From Centroberyx gerrardi (Eukaryota > Chordata > Actinopteri > Beryciformes > Berycidae), in assembly GCF_048128805.1 (NCBI RefSeq), contig NC_136019.1, forward strand, positions 16,818,881 to 16,882,880: a DNA stretch of 64,000 nucleotides, in the 5' to 3' direction. The position numbers and the translations under genes are program-made. Below the pieces are notes generated by a model. It saw only the letters and a list, made by a program, of their open reading frames with translations. It searched no databases and was not told where the DNA came from. Shown piece after piece: positions 25,973-38,100 of the stretch. Every line of letters starts with the position of its first letter. Positions within the stretch are counted from its first letter, which is position 1.

Positions 25973-26086
25973 CAACAGTCTCACTGGTTCTGCATCACCA
26001 GTGGAGGACAGGCCACTGCTGCTTGTTACAGAACAGGCAGCAGTGGCTCGTCCTCTACTGGTGATGCAGAACCAGTGAGACTGTTG
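25973..26086. repeat. 114-bp imperfect palindrome
   Basis: Arms beginning CAACAGTCTCACTGGTTCTG (25973) and ending CAGAACCAGTGAGACTGTTG (26086) pair over about 50 bases with few mismatches. Foldback element, or a relic of a hairpin-RNA-forming repeat. Confidence 0.85.
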
Positions 26087-27650
26087 AACAGCCTGTCAAA
26101 CATGGACAGCAAGAAGGTTTCTATCCTCCTCTGCTCTGCCACGAACATCTGAAGTCCTCCAATGTGACCTTTATGTGACAGGGAGAGAAAGAGAGAAGAA
26201 GAGTGAATCTGAATGACTCCTACAGTGGAACTGGTCCAACACAGAACATGGAGGATTTTGTCCTCACCGTTCTACTGAACAGCAGTGAAAGGTGATTTTC
26301 TCTATCAAGCTCTTCCCACAGCTCCTGCTCCATCTGACTGAGACAGTGGAGCCTCGCTGCAGTCCAGGCCTGAGCACCTCACTGACTGGTTAGTCTCAAC
26401 ATGAATATAATGCAGCTGATAGCAGATTCATTTAACAGGAACGTACACTGAACATGTAAATATGGGTTGGGTTGAAGATGTACTATGTTGTATTTACCAG
26501 TTCAGCTATAAGGAGCTTTCTCACCTCGACCTTCTCTGCTATTTCCTGGAACCTTTAAACATATTAAGGATTTTGTTATCTATCTTTTCATCTATCTTAT
26601 CATCTTTTAGCATTTGTATCAAGTTTTAATGTAATATGTCAGTTCAACAATAAAAGAAATTAGCAGTTCGACTCATCTTCTAGGAAGCATCTTCCTACCA
26701 GCAGCAGGTCTTCATGTTTCCAACAGATACTTGCTGCTTCAGGAGCACAAACTGCCTCGTGAGCTTCTTCTGCAAAACAGATTTACTGTTCAGTTTGAAT
26801 TAGTTAACAGGACGCCATCTAATGCTCATGTGTTACTTCAATATGAACAATGCATCTTTACATTTCCAATGACTAGACTCTGCTTGGTAGAAATAAAAGA
26901 GGACGGTCTCATGCGTTGGACTTGTTGAAGAATGAACTGTGTCCATGACTGACAGACTCCTGGTCAAACTCCTGGAGAAAAGCAGGACACATTCAGTTCA
27001 TGAGAGTTAGATACCATCACTGAAAACTACAGATTTCAATCCACACCTACCTTACTGTGAAGATGTAACTGAATTGAACTTTGGTCTAAACTACTAACAG
27101 CTAAGTAATTGCTGGAGAAAAAAGCTTTTGATAGTTGATAGTTGAAGGTTGAATCATCTGCCACTTGCACTCAATTTAGAAAGATATGTAAAGGTACTTG
27201 GGTAACTAGAAACTCTCAAGGTCTTTTGATGTCAGTGAGTGAAAGAATATGCGATACTGAGCAATACTGGGGCAATACTGAAACTATTATTAGTTGTGCT
27301 TGCTTCAGCAAAAAAAAAATAGCAAAAACAACTATTGTTCTCCTGTTAACTTCTTATTATTTTTCTCCCGGATAGATATTTTCCCATTAATGCGGCTTGA
27401 ACCGTTTGAGCTATTGACGCGGTTCAAACTCTGAAATGTTCAGCATGTTCGGGAATAGTGCGCTATTACTTTTCTACATTCAGAACAAGCATTCTGATGT
27501 TTACTTTTTCTGCAATTTACATTTAAACATGATATTTTTCCCCATAGAAATGAATGGAGAATGTTCAGCCTGCTAGAGTGGTGATGTCATCACACTCTTG
27601 GCACTCTAGAGGCTGATTTTTACTACATATTCCATGTTTTGAAACTGTGG
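26087..27650. other. intergenic; left edge of the duplicated region
   Basis: No gene recognised. 27215-27255 (TTTTGATGTCAGTGAGTGAA) resembles 52150-52190, showing that duplicated material of the downstream array already begins here. Confidence 0.45.
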
Positions 27651-27654
27651 TAGC

Positions 27655-28175
27655 GCCCACATTTGTCACCCCACATACACATATTACACATCAAACTGTT
27701 CTGCTACGTCTTGTGCCACACACAATGCCAATATCTAAGTCATAGCGTTTATAGTTTTTGAGTTACAACCGTTTGTTTAACACTAGTGCAAAACTGTGTT
27801 TTATAGCACCTTTCTCTCAGTTCAGCAGCTGTGTCCTGTACAGATTTTTGAACTGCCACTATTCCCACTATTTTTCACACCACATACACATATTATGTAT
27901 GTAAATGTTCACGTACTTCTTCTCTCTCTCACAATGTAAATATCTAAGTGATGGGATATGTTGTTTTTGAGTTAGGAATGTTTGTTCAACACTAGTGCAA
28001 TACTATTTGTGTCTACTTTCAACAGATTTTTTCCTTTTAACTGTAGTCGTTTCCACAAATTTAACACTACATAGACATATTACGCACCAAAATGTTCTGC
28101 TACTTCTTCTGTCTCTGACAATGTAAACATCTAAGTGATAGCATTTGAAGTTTTTGAGCTATGGATGTTTGTTTC
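27655..28175. repeat. three degenerate ~200-bp tandem units
   Basis: Each unit holds ACATACACATATTA-like, GTTCTGCTACTTCTT-like, AATATCTAAGTGAT-like and GTTTTTGAGTTA-like blocks in the same order, starting near 27660, 27880 and 28065. Old tandem repeat. Confidence 0.75.
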
Positions 28176-28224
28176 AGAGTATTCCACTTTCAAAACAAGT
28201 CTTCACACTTCACCCTATTTTTTT

Positions 28225-28330
28225 GCACTCCCTCTATTCCCACCAGGTGGACTCAGTAGCCTACTGGTTAGTGAAAAGTTTTGCAATGCAAAAGATTGTG
28301 GGTTCAAATCCCATGGGCGACTACTGTAAC
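28225..28330 (+). mobile_element. tRNA-like SINE fragment, copy 1
   Basis: GTAGCCTACTGGTTAGTGAA (A-box-like) and GGGTTCAAATCCCAT (B-box) at tRNA spacing, inside a longer block repeated about 410 bp downstream. Not a functional tRNA by eye. Confidence 0.6.
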
Positions 28331-28629
28331 AGTTACTTCAGCAAATAGTACTGCAACTTACAAGTGCTACTTTTACTGTTATTAATACTGCTACCATTTT
28401 AAACTATACTAATACTATAATTCAACTACTGCAAATAGTTTGATAAATTGATAATGTGATATGTTCAACATATTTTGATCAATCTTTATCAAACTAAAGT
28501 CAAATGATGTCTGGACTCCCAGGATCATATCTGCAAAGCCATGTTTAAATTGATTACTGTAGTGCACTAATACAGTTAAAATACTCTTTCTAAGGCTTGA
28601 AATATATGTTGCACAGTCTCATAACTTGG

Positions 28630-28740
28630 CCCTATTTTTTTGCACTCCCTCCATTTCCACCTAGTGGAATCAGTAGCCTAGTGGTTAGTGAAAAAGTCTG
28701 CAATACAAAAGATAGTGGGTTCAAATCCCGAACCACCAAG
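28630..28740 (+). mobile_element. tRNA-like SINE fragment, copy 2
   Basis: Second copy of the preceding block with the same flanking TTTTTTTGCACTCCCTC, GTAGCCTAGTGGTTAG and GTGGGTTCAAATCCC. Confidence 0.6.
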
Positions 28741-29269
28741 CTTGAAGTTTGGGAAGTTTTCCCTTGTCTTCTCTTCGTGGAGTTTGTAAGTTCACCCTAT
28801 GTTTGCAGTAGATGGTTATAAATCAGTTAGCAGAGAGTAGTATTGCAGGTTATTTTTGACAAAATTATATATATCTATATATATCGACATATATCAACAA
28901 ATATCTCTAAAATGCATCAGCTTTTCAAGCCATGCGCTCGTAACTAATCATAATGCCTTAAGTTTCTCATTTTTTGACAAATTTCCATATTGTGCTTGGA
29001 CCCCGCAATTGCTGCTTGCGGCTATATTGGCAATTTTTGCTTCCTCCATTTCCTCTTCTGCCCTAAAAGTATCTGGATCTCATAAACCACAAGAGCTACA
29101 GCAAGATAGCAGATAGGTCCAAAGTCTCAGCCGCTACTAAGGCATCAAAACCCACGTCAATTGGCCTCATGGTGGCACTATAACAAGCAACTTCACGTTT
29201 TGGTCTATAACTTCTGAACCGTAAATTGTAAAAAACAACAAGAACAAGTACTACTACCACAACTAACAC

Positions 29270-29480
29270 TATTACTGCAACTTAAAAGTCCTACTACTGC
29301 TGCTGCTACTACTACTACTATTGCTACTTCTACTGGTACTAATACTTCTACCATTTTAAACTATACTAATTCAACTACTCCAAACACTTAAACTACTACT
29401 ACTATTACTGTTGTACTGCTACTGCTACTACTACGGCTACTACTGCTACTACTACCACTATTGCTACTTTTACTGTTTCT
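29270..29480. repeat. imperfect (CTA)n/(CTG)n trinucleotide array
   Basis: ACTACTACTGCTACTAC-type triplets with interruptions. A second array of the same kind lies at 29788-29900. Serine-rich ORFs in these arrays are artefacts of the repeat. Confidence 0.85.
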
Positions 29481-29537
29481 AATACTGGTAGTCCAAGTAC
29501 TACTGATAGAAGGCTTCTCTCCTTTCTCTGCAGACAC

Positions 29538-29635
29538 TGTCGGCAGAGCTCCCCCTGGTGTCCTATTCACGACACTGTTGATTCTCCCTGTACTGTAGTA
29601 TCGTGTTTATGACACCAGGGGGAGCTCTACTGACA
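29538..29635. repeat. inverted repeat, ~24-bp arms
   Basis: GAGCTCCCCCTGGTGTC (left) pairs with GACACCAGGGGGAGCTC (right), with further pairing outward (TGTCGGCA and TACTGACA), separated by about 48 bases. It lies between the two triplet arrays. Confidence 0.8.
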
Positions 29636-30126
29636 TTGTACCCTTAACACTGAAGGCTTGTATTCAGTCATTTCTTATAGTCACTGCCACCTAATTATTC
29701 TAAAGTTTTTCTAAAGTGATCCAGTAATTTGATGCAGTCAAATATGACCATGTACAGCATTTCACTGTGTAACATACACACACATCTCTACTACTACTGC
29801 TGCTACTACTACTACCACTAGTGCTACTTCTGTTTCTAATACTGATAGTCCAAATACTACTACTACTGCTAATTGTATTACTTCTACTCCTGATATTACC
29901 ACTGCTGCTTTTACTATAATCCATAATACTACAACCTTTAAAAACATTATTAGGCTTACCTATCCTTTCATGTATTGATAACGACAGGACTTTTGGCTTT
30001 CAAATAAATTGCATAAGATCCAAATACTCAAAATTTAAAGACATTTAAACTCTTTGTAATTAATTCAACTGTCTTCCACCTTCCTTGCTGAAGCAAGCAC
30101 GCACATTTTCTTCAGAAAATTGCACA

Positions 30127-30270
30127 GACCAGGTCACCTTTGGTCTTCAGCCTAAACTCTATAAAGGCGAGGATGAGCTGAGGATCGCTGACTGCTGCTC
30201 ATCAGAGGCTAAAAGATCTGAGTTGTAGCTTGCAGTCAAACCTCGCTGAACCTTGATAGGCATCAATACA
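30127..30270 (+). promoter_or_regulatory. duplicated promoter-like segment, copy A
   Basis: ACCAGGTCACCTTTGGTCTT, then a TATA-like CTATAAAGGCGAGGATGAGC and a leader-like stretch. The same about 140 bp recurs at 52405-52550. Strong conservation between the copies and the TATA spacing suggest an old promoter or first exon, but no gene was recognised immediately downstream. Confidence 0.35.
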
Positions 30271-30713
30271 TTTTAAAAACAAATAGGCAGCTAGTTTAGA
30301 GAGGCTGATGTAGGGGTATGATCCTGTGATATGAGTTTAGTCTTCATAGAACAACTGAAAACAATGTGCCACAGACTCCATACAACAGCAGTGTTTTCTT
30401 ACTATCACTTCTTGGAGCTCCTTATCGTCACTTCAGACAAAATGTTTTCTCTCTACAACTTGCTCTAGGAACTCCTCCCTGTCTGTTTGGTGGTCATGTG
30501 TAGCCACAATACATATCAAGTTAAATAGCTTGAACATCACCAAATTCAATTTCCAACTCAGGTGTTTGCTGTGTGGATCTCTACACACCATCACACACAC
30601 CATCACACACTTTCACACACCATCTTCATGGCCTCACGTTTATTTGTTTGTTTTCTCAGCCAGAGTCGTGACTTGTGATCAGGCAATAATTAGGAAAGCC
30701 TATGGGACCTAGA

Positions 30714-30716
<3 letters not shown>

Positions 30717-30762
<46 letters not shown>
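30717..30762. repeat. (GT)n microsatellite
   Basis: Uninterrupted GT tract. Confidence 0.95.
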
Positions 30763-30764
<2 letters not shown>

Positions 30765-31147
30765 AAATAATGACATAAGCCTAAATAAATTAAGTAGCCT
30801 ACAAATAAACAAACCTAAACATGTATCTTTTGTGGCAATTCAATAACAGATCCAATTTTCAAAAGGCAAGTGATATTTCAAAACCAGATAGATCATCATC
30901 CTACAATGTGTTGCATTTAAAACTTGCATCAGTGCTCATGGATTAATCAAAAACAACAGTGAAGACCTTCTTACATTACATCTTCTTTCTTACATTCAGA
31001 ATGAACACCTACAGTCAGTGAAGTCAATACTGAGGAGAACTTTACCCCACCATAAAAGGTGCAATTTAATTTCAACATAGCCTACTGTAACAGCAGGGTT
31101 AAGTTTTGTTTTACTGGAAACCTAAACCTATAAACCTATAAATTTCT

Positions 31148-31192
31148 GGGAAACAAAACAGAAAGTGGTTTATCACCCAACAGAATAAAAGG
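31148..31192 (+). promoter_or_regulatory. ISRE-like plus TATA module, upstream copy
   Basis: GAAACAAAACAGAAAG followed by GTGGTTTATCACCCAACAG and ATAAAAGG (31185-31192). It duplicates the module at 31872, but the first GAAA repeat is damaged (CAAAA instead of CGAAA). Confidence 0.5.
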
Positions 31193-31871
31193 AGCCGCCA
31201 TTATCGCATTAATAGCTGGATATATATATGTATATACAGTCTGTTAACCCTCCTGATATTTTTAGGCTCAATTTGGCCCCATTCAGAGTTTGATATCCCA
31301 CCTTATATTCAGTTTTTTTTTAGCTCAATACTTTATGATTTTTCTTAATTTGGAGGGGTAAAAGTATAAACATGAAATCAACATCATGGTGTGATTCTGA
31401 AGGCCTCCAGACAGTTTGTACACAAATGGTCAGTCCTCAGGAAAATGTTCATGCACCGCAGGATCCTGAAATGACAACTTTGTCTCACTTATTGGGAACT
31501 AGGCCTGTAGCAACTTTATTCTGCGACAAAGCAAACAGACAAACAAGTTTGTGCCCACAGACCTCTATCCATTTCTGATTGTCTGTAGTGGTTCCTGCTT
31601 ACATTCAGAATGAACACCAGATATACAGTCAGAGGTTTTGTCACAGCTCTTTGACACTGTCAGTGATGTGGAGGAGGTAGTGTCAGAAACTGAGGACAAT
31701 ATTGAGGAGGATTGGGGAGATGGGATTGTTTTGATTGGTCAAAAGGTGAGCAACAAACTGGAGTCAAATTAACGCCAACATGTAATTTAATTTGAACAAA
31801 CTGTAACTGCAGGAGGGTTACGTTTCGATTCACTCGAAACTGGAAAAAACACACAATAGCCTACTCATTCT

Positions 31872-31916
31872 GGGAAACGAAACAGAAAGTGGTTTATCAC
31901 CCAACAGAATAAAAGG
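31872..31916 (+). promoter_or_regulatory. ISRE/IRF-element and TATA box of VLIG copy 1
   Basis: GAAACGAAACAGAAAG carries two overlapping AANNGAAA IRF cores; ATAAAAGG at 31909-31916 is a plausible TATA box about 20 bases downstream. A candidate transcription start follows within about 30 bases, and the first predicted splice donor is at 32013. The same arrangement precedes copy 2, and a broken version precedes copy 3. It fits the known interferon inducibility of VLIG genes. Confidence 0.6.
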
Positions 31917-31939
31917 AGCAGTCGTGAGGAGGCAGCCCA

Positions 31940-32012
31940 CATTTAAAATTCTTTGTCTCCAGGACAAATAGTGAGTGGTATTTGCCATGGGCAAATCATC
32001 TATCTTAAAGAG
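31940..32012 (+). other. VLIG copy 1 predicted 5' untranslated exon with upstream ORF
   Basis: ATG at 31987 reads MGKSSILK to a GTATGT donor at 32013. Spliced to the acceptor at 35134 it ends within a few codons (AGT GAA TAA), so it is an upstream ORF rather than the protein start. Copies 2 (48436) and 3 (58081) keep MGKSSVL and, in copy 3, the donor. Confidence 0.45.
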
Positions 32013-33269
32013 GTATGTTACTACATCTTTGTCATTTATCTTTCTAGCGTAGGCTACGTCCGCCTGACAAACTAGAACCTCCAAAGTATTTTTTTTTCTT
32101 ACTTTGACCCAGCAAGCTAACCAGTTACATTGCATTCAGAAATAGTTCGTAAGCGTACCTGTGGTTTTATGTTCGATGAGTTCATGTAAGACTAAGATGG
32201 GCTTTGTCCATAAGGTTTACCACCCCACTGGCAGAATATGGACTGAATTCATCCTTTGTAAATTTGTGAGTGTCAGCTCTATTGCCATAGTATTCCTATA
32301 GTGTGTCTGTGGTTCTCAATCGTGAGTTTATAGCGACCTTATCTCGGCAACAATGTGCCATTGAGGGCCGAGTGTGTGCAGAGGGGTATTTCAGAAAGCA
32401 GGATTGGCAAGTTATCCAGATCTGTTAACTCGAATTAACGGAAATCCGTGATTTTCTGTTCCAAAAACCGAGATCAGAGTAAATCTAGATCAGTTACTAT
32501 TGCAATTTATGTTCTCAAGCTAACCTGCTCTGTGGCAGGTTTACTTGAGGCTGACTTGAGTTAAACTCGACTGAGCCTGCAGCATTTTGCATCACACAAG
32601 TCAGTTCGTTCAACTTCTCTGTAAAATGGCTTTAAACCTGTTATGGAAGATCCCATCGACATGGAAGCTCAAATTATTTGCAGGGCTTTACGTCGAGAGA
32701 GGGTGACCGGCCGCAATATATTTTATGACAGCCACCTGCATATCATCGCGAGCGTTACCGTTTTAAAAGAGTCAATTTATCTGAATAGCCTTCTTCAGCC
32801 TCTCATTTCCCCCTCACCTCTGTACACACGTTATGCATCGCCCTTCGTTTTTTCGCTACTGGAAGCTCTCTGTATAACATTGTAGATAGAGATAAGAGAT
32901 AAATATTAATTATGAATGTGATAAACCTACCCTTTATATAGGCGCGTGTGTCCTGGGGGTAGTTGCTCTGATGAGCTCCTTCATGCCATCAGTTATCACT
33001 GTCAGAGGGAGGGCCAGCTCCTCTGCTGCTGTGAAAGGTGGTGCTGGGACCCTCAGCTGTTTTACGGGCCTCAGCCTTTTTCCAATTAGCTACAGAGTGG
33101 AAGTGAAATACGTCTAGGCCTACATTTAAGCTGCTATTAAGAAAATGAAGTAGGCTAGTTATAAGCAAATAAAATCCTACGAGTTTGAATTATGTTATTA
33201 TACTTTTTTTTTTTTTTTAAATTTGTTGCCAAGTGTATTTCACGCCGCCTACACCTAAATTAAATATAT

Positions 33270-34354
33270 TGTAGCGTCCCGTCAAGGACCGATACGTTGA
33301 ATAATCAGGAGAAATGGTAATCTTGCAATTCAGTGCATTTATTTGACTAAACTGTGGTTACTGTCGGCCGTAACCACGCCGTACAAAAGCTCTCCCAGAC
33401 AACCTAGCTTTTTCCCGGACAGGGCAGAGAGCCAGAACCACAACAAGAAGTCTTAATTCCTTGACCCGCCTCCCCCTGCCTCTAACCAACAACAGGAACA
33501 CTCAGCACCCTAACACAGGTGACTGGCAGACAGCAGGGGCACGTTCAATCTGAAAACGGTGTGCACCGTTTTGCTACGGTTTCCGGGTTGAACGTCATGT
33601 TTCCTCGAAACGGTGTGAAACGGGCTTTGAGGTACGTTGTCTCTCGTTTGGTGGGTGTGTCAGAGGTGTTACCCAACCAGCAGCGACGTGCATATAAACC
33701 CCGCCGTATTAAAAAGGCAGTGCGCACAGACATATTTGACATATAACACATATTTGTATCTTTTGCTATTGTATGTACCATTGTGGAGTGACACTTTCAT
33801 AAACTTTTCTACTCCACTCTACTCCTCTAAATATATAATGGTAAATATTACAATATCATATCACAACAACAGTGATCAGCAATAATGATAGGCCTAATAC
33901 TCATAATAAAATAATTACCTCATATAGATCGTAACACAGTATCGAAGGTAAGAAGTGGTTTATCCTTCACCTGAAATGTTTGCCTTGTCATCCTGAAATG
34001 CGAGGCAAATGTTGGATCACTATAATTAGGAACCACAGTTTCCACAAGGGCAGTGACTGTAACATCGAGCGTATTTTGTAGTTAAACACGTATTTAAACC
34101 GATTTCTTCAGGCTCCGAAAATTCTTCAAAAAGAACGCAAAGAATGGCCTTCTCAGCTGCCATAGTTGCAACGCTTGCGTAACACTACAGGGTGTTCAAT
34201 GCACCACCGTTTCCGTTTAAAATAAACATTTTGCTATGTTTTGTCGGGGCTGAACGCGCTCCAGGTGAGAGGTACAAACTCGCTAATAAACATCTCCCAT
34301 AACTGGCATAACCGACAGTAATCATAATCACATCACATATTTGGGGTTGCTACA
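33270..34354. mobile_element. possible solo LTR, interrupted
   Basis: Begins TGTAGCGTCCCG and ends GGGTTGCTACA, the TG...CA form of an LTR, flanked by ATAT on both sides. Without the 725-bp inner insertion it would be about 360 bp. No retroviral-type genes are present, so this is a solo LTR candidate only. Confidence 0.45.
33537..34261. mobile_element. innermost Harbinger-like MITE
   Basis: Ends GGGCACGTTCAATC and the complement of GAACGCGCTC, imperfect inverted repeats, with a CAG duplication on both sides (33534-33536 and 34262-34264). No transposase; non-autonomous. Confidence 0.65.
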
Positions 34355-35164
34355 ATATAAAAAAGTCATTAAGAGTGTACAATTCAGGCAATATGTTGCA
34401 TCCTTCCTATTAATTAAACATTAGTTTACGGTCTGTTAAATGTTAAATAAATAGTAAATAAAACATTAAACGTGATAGTTAACTCACGCATTAACTCAAT
34501 CTACAATTTTTTGACATGCCAAGTCTCGCAAGTGTTGCTGGTGTGTTTTATTTTGTTTTTTGAAAATATGCTGAAATTCACTGTAAGCTGTCATTAATAT
34601 TTCATGTTCGGCTGGAGTGAAATATGACGCTCTGCTCTGCTTGTCGCCTCTGAATCCATCATTAATCCTATTTTCAGTCCTCGATTGAGGATGGCTTTAT
34701 AAATTCACCGTGAACGCGCATAGTTCAGTTGATAAAGCCGCTGAAATCTGAATCAGTTGTTCTGGAACCGAAAATTCACGCTATGCCGTGTCTAGATTAC
34801 TCAAGTCAGAATTCAGGATTTCGTTTAGGATTTCTTAAACCGTCTTTCTGGAATACCCCTAAGGTTTTCTTTACAACCAAACAGCAGGTGAATTGATTTC
34901 ACTGATTAGTTTCTCCTCTCAGGTTGTTAATCAGTAAAATCGTATAGTTTTTGGTTGGAATGAGGCATGCGGTTTCTTAGTCTGTCCCTGTGCTGTGGAA
35001 TTAGCCTACTATAGGATTTTCTGTTGGTCTAGGCTGCATGATATTTAAAGTTTTGCTGTGATATCCGTATATTATCGATAGTAGGCTACTAAGGGAGGAG
35101 GCGGTCTAACTGGCTTGTTGCTCATTATCCCCAGTGAATAACATGAGCTTGGACCAAGAGTGGC

Positions 35165-38100
35165 ATGGCTGAGAGTCCACCCACAATGGATAGCTCAGAT
35201 GATGAGGTAATAAGCTGATTTACAAAGACGTAAGAGAAATCATAATAAAATACAAATATATACTCATGTGAGGTAACACGAGTATGGGATTATGAATTGA
35301 TTAATTTCACCTGAACATGCACTTTTTTTAAATTTAAACTTTCAAGGACTTCCATGATGCAAGTGAATCATTCCTTGAGCTTTACTGCGGGGAAGAAGCA
35401 GATGCTCCTCCAACACCACAGTCTGACTGTCAGTGTCAACACACTGATACAGGTGTAGAAGGTCAGTCATAAGCACAGTGTTGTTGGGTAGAAATACATG
35501 AATAAATATTGCCAGGAAATTGGGCGCATCTTCCATGACTGAAAATGTACAGTAATGAGAACACTGTGAAATATTTAGAAAATCTTTTTCCATATTTTTT
35601 CTTACAACAGATGTTCCTCCGCCAGGAGAAATAGCAATTCTCCATGTAGGCAGTGACACTGTTTCTCTTGGCTGGACCTTCACTGATCCCTCTGTTCGAT
35701 GTTCTTTTCAACTGACCATCACCTGCAACACACAGACAGAGAGTTTGTACATCAGAGATTCCAGTACTGCAGATGTTGAGGGACTCCATCCTGGGACTGA
35801 GTATACTTTCAGCATCAGAAGGGTTGCAGAAAGTGGAAATCAAAGCAAAGCAACCTCTATATCTGTAGTAACTGGTAAATATGTCAAATATTGTTATCTA
35901 GATTTTTGCTTCTTGAAATCAACTCAAATCGCTCTGCATCAGTGTTGAAGTAGATAAACTACACTTTGAAATAAATGTGTCAGTGATGTAGTGGCAAATA
36001 AAAACGGGTAAACTCCAGTTGATGAGCATCATAAAGTGAATAACCACTGATAGATACACAAATCAGTTCTATTTTCAGAAAAGCATTTATGTTTATTTTT
36101 CTTTTGCTCATCAGCATTTCCCCAATAATATCTTTCCCCAATATTATCTTCATAACACAGTTTGATACTACTTACAATGATCTATACTATCAAGTTATAT
36201 CAAACAGATTTATGTGACACTTAAAAGATTGTAAACTATATTTCTGCAAATAAAAAGTGGGTAAAGTGATTGTACTCTCCACTAGATCCATGATGCATGG
36301 ATGAGAGGGAACTTGAATTTCTAGTTTGGAGTGAAGGCTTTTCATTTTATTTTTCACAGAGTCTCTCCCTCCTGAGAAGATAACGGTCTATCAGGTCAGC
36401 ACTGACTCAGTGTCTCTGAGTTGGGACGCCCCTGCTGGTGAAGTGGGAGGTTACATCGTGGCCTGTTGCTGTGAAGGAGAAACTGTCCAGGAGCTGACAA
36501 CAGACACCAACAGCCTGACGTTCAGCAGCCTGAGTCCAGGGGTGAAATACTCCTTCTACGTTTCAACACGACTGAAGAACGGAACACGAAGCAAGCCTGC
36601 TGTGACATCTGCTCACACAAGTAAGTTATTTTCATGCTAATAATACTATTACTGCTACTACTAATACTTTAATAATATAATTATTTATAATTTAATAATG
36701 AAATTTTGTTTAGCACTTTTTGAAAGACTTTTGAAAGAAAGTACTTTAACACTTCATAAATGCCAATTAAATAATTAAGAAAAATGCTTAAACTTAAAAA
36801 CAGGATAAATAATAAACTAGGTTAAAACAAAGACAACCCTGTTCAGATTTTATACCCCAAATTCCAAATAAATGTATTTTGAACTAATTTTATAACAAAA
36901 AGAAATGTGCAAAAAATTCAAGGGATGTGAATACTTTTTATAGTCAATGCATATGATTTGTAGATTAACACTTGATTCGGAGACCTTTTCACTTTACCTC
37001 TTTATGTGTTGCTGATGAACAGTGGGTTGGCTGTGTAAATCAGGCAGAATGCAAAGTCAGGATGCAAAATTCCTCATTGCCAGAGATCACTGGTTACATC
37101 AGGCTACATTGCAAATTTATTTGGCCTATGATTCAATTAATTGTGGATTTATACTTTAGAAACTTAAAACAACTGATACAAATGTGTTTAAGATATTCAG
37201 CATTATCTTTGTATTCACAGAGACACACTTGGAGAGCTTTTTGGAAGACCTGGGGTTGGAGCAGCACTACACAGAGAAGCTATCACTGAGCACAGTACTT
37301 CAGATTGATGAGAAGACCTTTGCTGATGAATCTGCTAAGTGTCATTCAGATCTTCCATGGTGTTTTCTGAAGAAGTTAATGATGGTTAATGTGACAGCTA
37401 GGAATGTGAAATGTACATCAGTATGTGAGTCAAACTGTGATGCTTCCTCTGGGAATACAGATTTCGATTTTGATGATCTGGTCAACAGTCCAAACTTGGG
37501 TGACATGTTAAACCCCTTAGACATTATCACTGCTCTCTTTCTGTGCTCCAATGGTTTCATACAGCAGGAAATGGTGTTGAAAATGTCCATGTGCCAGTTT
37601 TCAGTGCCCCTGCTGCTTCCTAATAGTGACACAAAACAGTGCACACTCATGCTCTGGGCCATGAGAGACATTGTCAAGAAGTACAGACCTCAGTCACTTT
37701 CAGAATCCAGGGGCTTTATTGAAGAGAGAATTGTTCTCTCTGAACTTCCAATGGTGTCTTTTGTGAGACTGGGTGAGTGCTCCTTGTCCAAGTCAGAGAT
37801 TCTCAACAAGCTTCTGAGCAATTCCCAACAGTATCACGACACCTTTGTTCACCGCGACATGGAGTGTGGTGATAGTCCAAGGAGAATATCAAATGGATTG
37901 GCTGAAATTAGTTGGTATCTTCCCTGTGGGAACAAAAACATTGATATTTTTGGTGAGCCGGTAGCTGTAGCTAACCTCAGGGGGGACATCGCTTTGTTTG
38001 AAGCACAATACTCCTTTTTGTGCCAGACATCTGCAGCAGTTTTTGTGTTCTTTGACAATTTGGACTCTGAGTACAGGCTACTGACCAGCCAACACAACAA

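Larger units (their letters stand above)
32382..34860. mobile_element. PIF/Harbinger-type DNA transposon remnant
   Basis: Terminal inverted repeats AGGGGTATTTCAGAAAGC and TTTCTGGAATACCCCT. At 32643 a frameshifted transposase N-terminus is seen (DPIDMEAQIICRALRRERV, then ERYRF in a shifted frame), as in Harbinger transposases. On the minus strand about 33110-32945 encodes a piece resembling the Myb-like second Harbinger protein (PAPPFTAAEELALPL). The catalytic core is absent, replaced by later insertions. Inactive. Confidence 0.75.
32356..34967. mobile_element. fish MITE split by a nested insertion
   Basis: The left end (TGCCATTGAGGGCCGAG, 32356-32381) and right part (CTCTCAGGTTGTTAATCAG ... 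GGTTGGAATGA, 34861-34967) belong to the same inverted-repeat element that is uninterrupted at 48871-49030 in the copy 2 unit. The interruption is the 2.48-kb element listed next. Confidence 0.75.

Noticed and set aside
25773-26152. 101-codon ORF over the palindrome
   Set aside because: Reads through both arms of the foldback; coding is unlikely.
28265-28320. Possible tRNA genes at 28.26 and 28.68 kb
   Set aside because: A- and B-box-like motifs are present, but the acceptor and anticodon stems do not pair convincingly and the unit is a duplicated repeat; called SINE-like instead.
29388-29947. Serine-rich minus-strand ORFs
   Set aside because: Translations of the CTA/CTG triplet arrays.
33519-33885. 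Short ORFs around 33.5-33.9 kb
   Set aside because: Inside the innermost non-autonomous transposon; no known domain.
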